A DNA stretch of 34,500 bases. Source: a virus. Made by a program: the position numbers and the translations under genes. Shown here piece after piece: positions 16,466 to 23,763 of the stretch (positions are counted from its first letter, which is position 1; each line of letters starts with the position of its first letter). The DNA is taken from the IMG/VR virus record IMGVR_UViG_3300038629_000201, positions 1 to 34,500 of that record; one strand, written 5' to 3'. A model generated the notes under the pieces. That model saw nothing but the letters and a program-made list of their open reading frames with translations, ran no database searches and was not told where the DNA came from.

Positions 16466-17923
16466 ATGACCTTCCGCCCAAGTGTGCTGCCCGACAGGGA
16501 CAACGACATCATCTCGACGTTCACGAGGAGCTTCGAGCGCACTCGCAACCTCGTCCGGAAAGAGCAGGCCGACGTTCGAGAGCGGAAGAGATTCGAGCAG
16601 GAGAGCCTTCTTCGTGGACAGGAGATCGAGGACCGAGAGTTTGACGCTGCTGTTCGGAGCGGCGGAGCCGGTACGTTCGATCCCGGTCGTCGGGGTGACC
16701 GCACGCCCGACACAATCGAAGGTGCGCTTGGGCGTCAGACGCCTCGTGCGCCGGTAGGTGCGGGCGGGCTGTTCCCTGGCGCGGGTGCGGACGCTGCTGA
16801 TCCCGACGCCCGAACCCCTGCGGGACCACCGAGGCTGTTACCGGGTCGGGGTGGCCTCGAAGATGTGCCCGGTCTCTTCAGCGGGGTCCCGGCACGCCCC
16901 GGCGCAGACGCCCCAGAAGTAGGGGTGGGTGGCGTCCGCGTGAGAACGGAGCCAGACGGGGGAGGGCCAACCAGGGAGCAGATCACGACGCCAGGGTTCC
17001 TTCCGGAGCCCGATCTACCTGAAGATGCAGTTGCGTTGCCCGGAGGCAGCGGACGATTCTTCTCCGAAACGCTGCGGCGGATGAGAGAGAGGGAGGAAGG
17101 GGCTGCAGATATCGCCTCCGAATCGGAAGCCCTTGAGGGTACTGCGGCAGGCGTAAGAGCCATCGCTGATGAGAGAAGGCGACGAGAGACGTTCGAGGCG
17201 CTGACGCCTGCAGAGTTGACCCAGAAGGAAGGTGCGGTTGATGCCTTTAGGCGGCGCTTCGCAGAGGAGATGGCCGAGATCCCAGATGAACCGGGGAATC
17301 TCATCGAGGCGTTTGAGTTCGGGACGATGCTCGCACGCCAAGAGGAGTTGAACCAGCGGAACGAGGGCCTTGGTAGCGTAGCGGGTCGGCAGAGAGAAAA
17401 CCGCATCCAGACGATCATCGACCAGCAGCTAAAGGCCATTGGCCGGGAGAACTTCCCACCGGGTCCGGAAGGGCGGGCGATGGCGTCACGATTCAGGGCG
17501 AACGCGGAGCGTCAGGTGGACGCGGAAGCGTCAGGTGAGCCCGGCGCGGATGTTACCACGGATGAGATCATCCTGGCTGCTGATCGCGCAGAGTTGAGCG
17601 ACGAACAACTACAGTCGATTGAGGCAGAGGCGGACAGCATCCTCGCGGACGTTACGGCGACCACTCGGAGTCTCTCCGGCATCCAAGGCGATATGGAGTT
17701 CATCTCTTCTGGCCAGAGGCGCGTACTGGAACCACTCCTGCTCGAAAGAGTGATCGCTTTGTGGGACGATCCGCAGGACCCATGGAGTGATCCAGGCAAC
17801 CGCCCAGGTTCGGGGATCGCCGTTGGTGGGTTCGGTCGTGGCGCTGGCCCAGCCAAGTTCAAGGAAGCGGATAGCCCGCAGGAGATCGTGGACATAATCA
17901 TGGGCCGAGATGCCTCAAGATAG
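16466..17923 (+). CDS. Internal virion / ejection protein, coiled-coil and disordered
   Basis: 485 residues, ATG immediately after the previous TAG. Residues ~10-60 form a charged coiled coil ('TFTRSFERTRNLVRKEQADVRERKRFEQESLLRGQEIEDREFDAAV'). Residues ~65-185 are Gly/Pro/Ala-rich and probably disordered, and ~190-480 are helical with many Glu/Arg/Gln. No catalytic motif is visible. As the middle of three internal-protein genes it occupies the position of T7 gp15. It overlaps the next gene by 14 nt, so translation is coupled. Function is inferred from order. Confidence 0.6.
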   Translation: MTFRPSVLPDRDNDIISTFTRSFERTRNLVRKEQADVRERKRFEQESLLRGQEIEDREFDAAVRSGGAGTFDPGRRGDRTPDTIEGALGRQTPRAPVGAGGLFPGAGADAADPDARTPAGPPRLLPGRGGLEDVPGLFSGVPARPGADAPEVGVGGVRVRTEPDGGGPTREQITTPGFLPEPDLPEDAVALPGGSGRFFSETLRRMREREEGAADIASESEALEGTAAGVRAIADERRRRETFEALTPAELTQKEGAVDAFRRRFAEEMAEIPDEPGNLIEAFEFGTMLARQEELNQRNEGLGSVAGRQRENRIQTIIDQQLKAIGRENFPPGPEGRAMASRFRANAERQVDAEASGEPGADVTTDEIILAADRAELSDEQLQSIEAEADSILADVTATTRSLSGIQGDMEFISSGQRRVLEPLLLERVIALWDDPQDPWSDPGNRPGSGIAVGGFGRGAGPAKFKEADSPQEIVDIIMGRDASR

Positions 17924-20900
17924 ATCTCTGCCGTCTGGTCGTCTGTCAGGTCGTCCCGATCCCGAGGACACACCCGGTTTCTTCGAGCGCAGGCGGCAAC
18001 GCACTGGCCGTAGTTTCCTGGCCGACGCCCTCGTGGCCACTGGGTCTGGGCCTGCAGCCTTTACGACTGCGATTGGCGCGGGTGTCTTGGGTATCGGTCG
18101 TGCCTTGCTGCCCAAGAACTTAGAACCTCGGTTCCTCAAGCGGGGGCAGAAGGCCCTGGCCGAGAGGTCGGAAGAGGTCAGTCGTTTGGGGTTTGAGGCG
18201 AGCGCACCGATAGCTCTGGGCTCACGGTTGGCCGCTGAAGCTGTAGGGATCGCGGGTCCAGCGTCGTTGGCCCGAGGGTCGTCCCTCTTGGGACGTGCTG
18301 CTGCCAGGACTGGGATCACGAGAGGCGTTGCAGCCGGGGAAAGCGCCGGAAGGGCTGTCACCCTCGTCAACAGAGGGACTCAGGCTGTAAGGCGTGGAAG
18401 GGCCGTTCGGCCCGGCGTTGAGCTAACGAGGACGGGCAACATACTTTCCTCCACACCGTCTGCTGTGATTCAGGCTTTCGGTGGCGAGCAGGCGTCCACC
18501 GTTGGCGCTCTCGGACGGTTCGCGGAAGAGGGGTCCCGCACCCGAGAGATCACTGAGCATATCGCGCAGAGCACGCCTCTCCGCGTGGCGTCGGAGTTCG
18601 CTATCGACGTTGGCTTAGGCACCTTGTTCGACGTGGCAGGCAGGGCGATTAGCAGGCTCAGGAAGGCCGATGAGACCATCGCTGATGCCGCCAGGTTCAC
18701 CAGGCTAGGCATCGACCCCCCGGAGGGGGTGTTGGCCCGAGAGACGGGGATAGAGCGTACACCGCTTGGCCCAGAGCGCCAGCTTATGCCGCCGAAAGAT
18801 GACCCACTCGCTGCGCTTCGAGCCACCGACGAGCGCCCTCTTGGTGCGGGCACCGACGCACTGGGCGAGGTCGAAGTACCGATCCGGAAGCCGTTGACCG
18901 AGATCGAGCTAGACGAAGCGGAGGCTTTCCATAGGGGTGGGGCCACAGAGCGGCTCCCCAACACGAAAGAGAACGCGAAGATAACTCTCGAAGAGATCCT
19001 GGGAGAAGACAGCCCCATCCTGAGAGGGGCGCAGGGACGCAGGCCCCGTGGTGTTCCTGATCCAGTGGGTTACGCCATACAGTTCAAATCCTTCGGCGTG
19101 GACAACGGGATGATGGCTCGGATCTTCCGTCGATACGAGGAGGGCCTGGCGTCGGGAGCCATCCCCGAGAAAGTACGGGTTGGGTCTGCAGAAACGAACA
19201 ACGCTGGGGTGCTCATGGGTTTCGACAAGATCACCAGGGCGATGCTGAATCCGAATCTCGACGACGTGATGATGCGCTCGGTAGTGGCGAACTTCTCGGA
19301 CAACGCGAGGAAGTTGGAGAACGGTATCCGGGTCATGGAAGAGATTCGCCTGAAATCCAATGATCCGAGGGTTGGCGTTGAAGAGACGCGGCGACTCGTC
19401 GCGGAGGCCGATGCGATTGAGCATAACGTCGCACGGTGGAACACCGAGCAGGACACGTACACCCGGATCTACGTGAGCGGTGCTTCCCAGATGGGTCGCA
19501 ACCTGGCCTCTCTGAAACAGGCTGCAAACGACACCGTTGAGCCACTCTTCTGGGAGTACAAGCTGTCGAAGATCGCAGGCCGTGGTCTCACGTCCGACGA
19601 GAGAGGGAGGATGCAGATTGCTTTGAAGCAGGTCGAGCAGGAAGCAGATCGAACCTTGCTTCTCTCGCTGGCAGAGGAACTCGCCCCGACGATCAAGGTG
19701 TTCCGCAACTTCGGATCTACGGACGTTCTAAGCTGGGCTGCTCTCGGGAACCCCCTCATCACGGCCACGGCAGGCGGGGTCATCGGCGCGGCCACGTCCG
19801 AGGACGACCCGCTCGGTGGTGCGCTCTCGGGCGCGGTGCTCGGCGGTGCTGTCGCCCTGAACGGAGCCGTAGGTATCAACCGCCTGCGGCGTGCCGGGCT
19901 GCTAACTGGTGGTCGGACCCAGGCCAGGAACTTCCTGTCGAACGCAGCGGAGGCGGGTCTCAGGCACATCGAGCGACCCTTCGCGGCGGGGGCGGACAAG
20001 CTCGCGAGTCTGGTTGCATCCGGTATGACCGGAGGACGCTCTGACGCCGTGCTACGCACCCGTGTAGGGTGGGGGAATAGCATGGCGGCTGCGAGCCGCA
20101 GGGGTGCGGGAGGAGGCTTCATAAAGGCGAAGCGGGTGATGCAGGGCACGGACAACTTGGACACTGGCATCGAGGCCGGTGGCGCTGCCATAGATACGTG
20201 GAAGCTGAAGTGGGAGGAACTCTCGACGGGTCGTGCTCAGTCGTTCGAGAGCCCAATGCTTGAGAGCGTTGTTAGCACGATCTTCAGGCTGCAAGGGGCT
20301 GCAGATGCGCCCTTCAGATTCGCTGCCTTCTGGGAGTCGATCCAAGAGCAGGCCGAACTGCTGGCCCGGAAAATGAACGTGCCCAAGAACGAGCGCCGGG
20401 CCTTCATTCAGAACATCGTCGATAAGCCCGGTGACGACATAGTGCAACTCGCGAAGATCGACTCCGAAGAGGCAGTCTTCCTTCAGAAGAACTCGATTGC
20501 CGAGGCGTTGAATAAGGCGGAAGGGTTCTTGTCGAGAAAGGCAGCAGATGGCAGCGCGGCGTCTGCGTTCGCCAGGGATCTCTTGACCTTCATCGTGCCG
20601 TTCCGTCGCACACCCCTGAACGTGCTTGGCCGTCTCTTCGAGCGCCTCCCCCCGACTTCGGCATTGTGGACAGCGAAGAAGGGTTTCGATTTCATCCAGT
20701 TCTTGAGGACAATCGACGCGGACTCGGCCTTCGATGTAACTGAACTCGCGAAGCTGCAAAAGGAGTTTGCCACGCAGGCCAGCCGTATGTCCGGTGGGGC
20801 CTTGGTGACCTTGATGGGCTACAAGCTGGCCGAGATGGGAATTATGAGCGGCGGTTGGCCTCAGAGTGCCCAAGAGCGGAAGCTCTGGCAGCAGCAGAAC

Positions 20901-21689
20901 AAGACCCCCGACTCGGTACTGTTCAAAGGGTCTTGGCACCGGATTACTGGGATCAGCCCAACCGGAAACCTCATGGCCTTCGGGGCTGAGTATTTCCAGA
21001 ACATCAACGAGGGTGTAGTAGAAGCCACACGCCAGGCTGGGGCCGACGTTCCCAGAACTTTCGTTGAGCAGAGCTTTATGCGTGGGCTGAAAGAGGTTTT
21101 GGATGGCCTCTCGGAAGAGAGAGCGAACCCCCAGAGAATCATTGGGAATATAGCTGGTAGCTTCGTGCCCACCATCGTGGCTGACGTTGCCCAGGCTATA
21201 GATCCCGCCCTCCGTAGGGGCGAGGGCGTCACAGAGGGCATAGCACGTCGCGTACCGGGCCTCACGAGGCTCGCTCCCGTGCGCCAGGGACCACTCGGGG
21301 AAGACATCGAGGTCGATGATCCTATCGGACGCATGGTAGACCCGACGATGAGGAGAGCGGTGCCCACGGGCAGGGTGATGCGAATTGCAGGCCGAATGGG
21401 GCTCGTCTTCCCGACTGCCCGGCGATCCAGCACTGAGTCCGAAGCTGGGTTCCGGAGACGTAATGCGGTAGAGGGACGTGAGCTACAAATTGCAGCCGGA
21501 GATATGTTCGACAGCGAGCAGTTCCGAAACCTAGACAGAGCCGGGAAACAACTGGCACTCAGTTCGTTGTCTCGCACGGTGCGAACTACGCTACGGGACC
21601 GGGAGATGGACCCCCCAGGCTCTTGGTCGTCCGCCGTAAGCCGAGCAATCGGTTCCGCACGCACGAGGACAAGACGAGATGGCAGGTAA
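17910..21689 (+). CDS. Large internal virion / ejection protein
   Basis: 1259 residues, the largest gene. The N-terminus is basic ('RRRQRTGRSFLADALVATG') then hydrophobic ('GPAAFTTAIGAGVLGIGRALL'). The middle has 'LITATAGGVIGAATSEDDPLGG' and 'ALSGAVLGGAVALNGAVGINRLRR' (~610-655), Gly/Ala-rich segments that could cross a membrane. The second half is helical and ends in a basic tail ('SRAIGSARTRTRRDG'). I see no lytic-transglycosylase signature, unlike T7 gp16. Size, Gly-rich hydrophobic segments and position after two other internal-type genes suggest a gp16-like component that reaches into the cytoplasm and helps pull in DNA. It overlaps the endolysin start by 11 nt. Confidence 0.65.
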   Translation: MPQDRSLPSGRLSGRPDPEDTPGFFERRRQRTGRSFLADALVATGSGPAAFTTAIGAGVLGIGRALLPKNLEPRFLKRGQKALAERSEEVSRLGFEASAPIALGSRLAAEAVGIAGPASLARGSSLLGRAAARTGITRGVAAGESAGRAVTLVNRGTQAVRRGRAVRPGVELTRTGNILSSTPSAVIQAFGGEQASTVGALGRFAEEGSRTREITEHIAQSTPLRVASEFAIDVGLGTLFDVAGRAISRLRKADETIADAARFTRLGIDPPEGVLARETGIERTPLGPERQLMPPKDDPLAALRATDERPLGAGTDALGEVEVPIRKPLTEIELDEAEAFHRGGATERLPNTKENAKITLEEILGEDSPILRGAQGRRPRGVPDPVGYAIQFKSFGVDNGMMARIFRRYEEGLASGAIPEKVRVGSAETNNAGVLMGFDKITRAMLNPNLDDVMMRSVVANFSDNARKLENGIRVMEEIRLKSNDPRVGVEETRRLVAEADAIEHNVARWNTEQDTYTRIYVSGASQMGRNLASLKQAANDTVEPLFWEYKLSKIAGRGLTSDERGRMQIALKQVEQEADRTLLLSLAEELAPTIKVFRNFGSTDVLSWAALGNPLITATAGGVIGAATSEDDPLGGALSGAVLGGAVALNGAVGINRLRRAGLLTGGRTQARNFLSNAAEAGLRHIERPFAAGADKLASLVASGMTGGRSDAVLRTRVGWGNSMAAASRRGAGGGFIKAKRVMQGTDNLDTGIEAGGAAIDTWKLKWEELSTGRAQSFESPMLESVVSTIFRLQGAADAPFRFAAFWESIQEQAELLARKMNVPKNERRAFIQNIVDKPGDDIVQLAKIDSEEAVFLQKNSIAEALNKAEGFLSRKAADGSAASAFARDLLTFIVPFRRTPLNVLGRLFERLPPTSALWTAKKGFDFIQFLRTIDADSAFDVTELAKLQKEFATQASRMSGGALVTLMGYKLAEMGIMSGGWPQSAQERKLWQQQNKTPDSVLFKGSWHRITGISPTGNLMAFGAEYFQNINEGVVEATRQAGADVPRTFVEQSFMRGLKEVLDGLSEERANPQRIIGNIAGSFVPTIVADVAQAIDPALRRGEGVTEGIARRVPGLTRLAPVRQGPLGEDIEVDDPIGRMVDPTMRRAVPTGRVMRIAGRMGLVFPTARRSSTESEAGFRRRNAVEGRELQIAAGDMFDSEQFRNLDRAGKQLALSSLSRTVRTTLRDREMDPPGSWSSAVSRAIGSARTRTRRDGR

Positions 21690-22170
21690 CAACTACGGGG
21701 CCAGGAGCCTCGAACGACTGGGAACAACCCACCCGATTCTGCAGGCTTTGATGAAGAAGGTCGGGGAGAAGTTCCCGAACACGATCCTCGAAGGCCACAG
21801 GTCTGAGGAGCAGCAGAGGAAGAACATCGCCAAAGGCGTCTCTAAGACGATGAACTCCCTGCACCTACCAGATCCCGCAATGGCGGTCGATGCGGCTCCT
21901 GACCCCCTTGAGTGGCCCCAGGTGGGCAAACTGTTGGCCCGTATCGAGCGCGTGGCCGGGACCCTGACCGATGAGCAGGAAGCGGAGGTCATGGCACTCG
22001 TCAGCGAGTACGTGAAGGACGTGTCCCGGTTCTACTACTTCGGTGGGTACGTCCTCGGGGTGGCCAGCGAGGAAGGGGTCAACGTCCGCTGGGGTGGCGA
22101 CTGGGACGGTGACCGTGATATTGATGACCAGACGTTCGATGATCTCGTTCACTTTGAAGTGAGGCTCTAA
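21679..22170 (+). CDS. Endolysin, M15-type L-alanyl-D-glutamate (VanY-like) peptidase
   Basis: 163 residues, the usual size of a single-domain M15 endolysin. Zinc and catalytic motifs are in the right order: 'EGHRSEEQQ' (~38-46), then 'SLHLPDPAMAVD' with His62 and Asp71 as zinc ligands (spacing H-x8-D as in the 'SxHxPxxxxAVD' branch), and 'RWGGDWDGD' (~137-145) with the terminal 'HFE', His158 as third zinc ligand and Glu160. It cuts peptide stems of peptidoglycan. No signal peptide is present, so it needs a holin or pinholin; small TM proteins follow just downstream. Confidence 0.85.
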   Translation: MAGNNYGARSLERLGTTHPILQALMKKVGEKFPNTILEGHRSEEQQRKNIAKGVSKTMNSLHLPDPAMAVDAAPDPLEWPQVGKLLARIERVAGTLTDEQEAEVMALVSEYVKDVSRFYYFGGYVLGVASEEGVNVRWGGDWDGDRDIDDQTFDDLVHFEVRL

Positions 22171-22182
22171 CTAGGAGACACC

Positions 22183-22341
22183 ATGCCGAAGAGAGGAAAG
22201 ACGGGACCGAGCCGTAAGCCGGGACCCAGCACACCAGCGGGGACACGTCGGGTGGGACCCAGCACACGACCGGGGACCCGCAAGGTGGGGCCTTCACGTA
22301 GGCCAGGGCCTTCGAAGCGACAGTTTCCGAACGGTCGGTAA
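22183..22341 (+). CDS. 52-residue cationic peptide of 11-residue GPS repeats
   Basis: ATG at 22183 with AGGAG 6-7 nt upstream, stop at 22339-22341. The translation has 15 Lys/Arg, no Asp or Glu, one aromatic residue, and a clear tandem repeat of period 11: GPSTPAGTRRV (codons 14-24), GPSTRPGTRKV (25-35), GPSRRPGPSKR (36-46), preceded by a half repeat. Such Pro/Gly/Arg-rich peptides are known from nucleic-acid-condensing and membrane-active proteins, but I recognise no family. The strong Shine-Dalgarno and position between endolysin and TM peptide support it being expressed. Confidence 0.6.
   Translation: MPKRGKTGPSRKPGPSTPAGTRRVGPSTRPGTRKVGPSRRPGPSKRQFPNGR
22221..22267 (+). repeat. 33-nt period repeat in the cationic peptide gene
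   Basis: The 14-mer GGGACCCAGCACAC occurs exactly at 22221-22234 and again at 22254-22267, 33 nt (11 codons) apart. A third, more diverged unit follows. This implies recent tandem duplication of an 11-codon unit. Confidence 0.8.
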
Positions 22342-22344
22342 GCC

Positions 22345-22506
22345 TTGAAGTGGCTGGAAAATCTCACTGTAACCAAACTGTTTCTGGTGCTGGTGCTTCT
22401 CCTGATCGTGACCTACATGATCTCGCCAGAGACAGCCGAGTGGATTCTTACGCCCATCATGGCCACGGTGGAGATGGGCCGTGACTTCGTAGGAGGTTTA
22501 GAATGA
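22345..22506 (+). CDS. 53-residue single-TM protein (holin candidate), TTG start
   Basis: The frame begins with TTG at 22345, one codon after the stop of the cationic peptide gene, and ends at TGA 22504-22506, overlapping the next ATG (ATGA). The translation has a short N-terminus with 'KWLENLTVTK', one hydrophobic segment 'LFLVLVLLLIVTYMI' (~13-27) and a soluble tail with negative charge ('SPETAEWI', 'VEMGRDF'). Size and single TM fit a pinholin-like or very small holin. The start has only a weak GGTAAG, overlapping the previous stop, so translational coupling is likely. Start choice is uncertain. Confidence 0.5.
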   Translation: MKWLENLTVTKLFLVLVLLLIVTYMISPETAEWILTPIMATVEMGRDFVGGLE

Positions 22507-22895
22507 GGCTGCTAATTTTGCTCCTGCTCGCTGCTCCGCTGGCTGGTCAGCAGCAAGCCACCGTCTTGACGCCCGACGTGGAAGTCACGCTTCCGCCAAT
22601 GCAGATCACCAACGAGATCACGGTGATGACCGACAGCACCCAGCTTGCCAACCTCAACGCGAACTTGGAAGCACTCCGTATCGAGATCGCTGCGATGGAG
22701 TGCAATACCTGTGGGGGTACGCCAACGGTGATTCAGGCTGCAAACGTGGCTCTGGTGGCGGCGGCGTTCTTCATCGGCTGGCAGTTGAAGGGGATCAAAG
22801 AGAAGCCGAACGGCGACACGCAGGTGGATGTGGACGTGGACGTGGACGCGACTCACGAGCACCCCAAGAAAGAGAAGAAAGAGAAGGGGTACTAG
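22503..22895 (+). CDS. Signal-peptide and TM protein of the lysis region (holin/spanin-like)
   Basis: 130 residues; ATG after a consensus AGGAGG and in ATGA overlap with the TM peptide. The N-terminus 'MRLLILLLLAAPLAGQ' is a signal peptide or anchor. A helix ('STQLANLNANLEALRIEIAAME', ~45-66) with a CxxC (67-70) lies outside. A second hydrophobic segment ('VIQAANVALVAAAFFIGWQL', ~76-95) is followed by a very charged tail with Asp-Val repeats (~108-116) and Lys-rich end. Lysis-cassette position suggests holin, antiholin or inner-membrane spanin, but no family is recognised. The stop lies in a CTAG shared with the convergent gene. Confidence 0.6.
   Translation: MRLLILLLLAAPLAGQQQATVLTPDVEVTLPPMQITNEITVMTDSTQLANLNANLEALRIEIAAMECNTCGGTPTVIQAANVALVAAAFFIGWQLKGIKEKPNGDTQVDVDVDVDATHEHPKKEKKEKGY
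22892..22895. other. Convergent stop codons sharing a CTAG palindrome
   Basis: The palindrome CTAG supplies TAG to the plus-strand gene (22893-22895) and, read in reverse, TAG to the minus-strand gene (22894-22892). The two transcription units meet here with no intergenic base and no hairpin terminator, so transcripts probably run into each other. Confidence 0.85.
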
Positions 22896-23383
22896 GACGG
22901 GTCTGGCAGTTCGCTCATCGGGTGAAGCGCACGTTGGGGGATGATCCAACAGGGGGACCTCACGTTCTCGCGCCACCACTCGGGCACCATGCCGTCCTCG
23001 GCCTTGATCCAACCCAGTAAGGTCGCGCCTTCCGTCACCAGACGGACCCCAATGAAGATCGTCTTTGGGGGCTTGTGCTTCTGGTCCTTCATCCGCAGCA
23101 GCAGACCACCCTTGGGGTGCGTCGTGGTCCGGACTTCGTATTCCCCTACGTCACCCGTGTGGCGCTTCTTCTCTTCGTCGGTGTAGTGGTTCCAGATCCG
23201 ATGGGCTCCGTAGTATCGAACGACCGCCCACTCGCCCTGCACACCGATCCGGTGCTCCCTGAGCCCGTCGCTGATTCCATCGAGCCTCGCGCCCTGACTG
23301 CGGCCCGCGTTACTGGTCTGCCTCTTGTCAGCGATCATAAAGCAAAGCTCCATGTCACCGCTGTCCATCGGCACGAACGTCAC
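22892..23383 (-). CDS. Possible PD-(D/E)XK-like nuclease or hypothetical phage protein
   Basis: I use the GTG at 23383 (GTGA overlap with the VRR-NUC stop; 163 aa); ATGs at 23368 and 23353 are alternatives. The core reads 'QGEWAVVRYYG', then 'TGDVGEYEVRTTTHPKGGLLLRMKDQ', 'VTEGATLLGWIKAEDGMVPEWW' and 'CWIIPQRALHPMSEL'. I recall this order (GE.A, GD(V/I)G.y.VRtt, GWI, a terminal 'P..aL.pm..L') from a common phage protein with a proposed nuclease-like fold: Glu, Asp and a Glu-Val-Arg in place of E-x-K. A function is not proven. It is the last gene of the replication operon, downstream of another nuclease. Confidence 0.55.
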   Translation of the reverse strand: MTFVPMDSGDMELCFMIADKRQTSNAGRSQGARLDGISDGLREHRIGVQGEWAVVRYYGAHRIWNHYTDEEKKRHTGDVGEYEVRTTTHPKGGLLLRMKDQKHKPPKTIFIGVRLVTEGATLLGWIKAEDGMVPEWWRENVRSPCWIIPQRALHPMSELPDPS

Positions 23384-23763
23384 CGTAGGATCTGCAGCTT
23401 CACGAGATGCTCTTGCGCTGTCGATAGCGGGCCTAGTATGTACGTCATCCCCACTTCCTCCACACTGTCTTGGAAGAGTTTCTGATGAGGCGTTTGGCCG
23501 TGCTGAATTTTCTGGTACTCGGGTCCCTGACGGCGCTTTACTTCGTGCCACCAAAAGGTGTTCAGCTTCGGGCAAAGTATGAGAAGGTCCGCGATGCCTC
23601 GCGTCTGCATAGCCTTCTGGGCTTGGCTGAACTTGATGACGATGCACCCGCATATTTCGTATAGGTCGATGCAGTCGCGCTCTTCGTCCTTCTCGGGAGG
23701 GGGTGGCCGCTTAACGATGATGCGCCTCCTACGGGTAGGCCCCCTCTTCGAACTCTCGTTCAT
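23380..23763 (-). CDS. VRR-NUC-family endonuclease
   Basis: 127 residues. Core motif: 'QTRGIADLLIL' (Gly-x-x-Asp59), 'WHEVKRRQG' (Glu74-x-Lys76) and 'TPHQKLFQDSVEEVGMTYILG' (Gln-rich helix). This is the order of the VRR-NUC domain, a PD-(D/E)XK nuclease that cuts branched or Holliday-like DNA in phages and in FAN1. It is short and single-domain, as usual in phages. The 19 N-terminal residues are basic (TRRRRIIVKRP). The gene overlaps the helicase stop by 35 nt; its product may resolve recombination or replication branches produced by the RecT/exonuclease module. Confidence 0.8.
   Translation of the reverse strand: MNESSKRGPTRRRRIIVKRPPPPEKDEERDCIDLYEICGCIVIKFSQAQKAMQTRGIADLLILCPKLNTFWWHEVKRRQGPEYQKIQHGQTPHQKLFQDSVEEVGMTYILGPLSTAQEHLVKLQILR

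Noticed and set aside
18715-18730. Inverted repeat ACCCCC-CGGA-GGGGGT as a terminator
   Set aside because: It is in the middle of the large ejection-protein gene and has no T-run; likely coding coincidence (Asp-Pro-Pro-Glu-Gly-Val).
20052-21727. Long minus-strand frames opposite the ejection protein gene
   Set aside because: No ribosome binding sites, no recognisable domains, and the plus-strand gene is continuous there.
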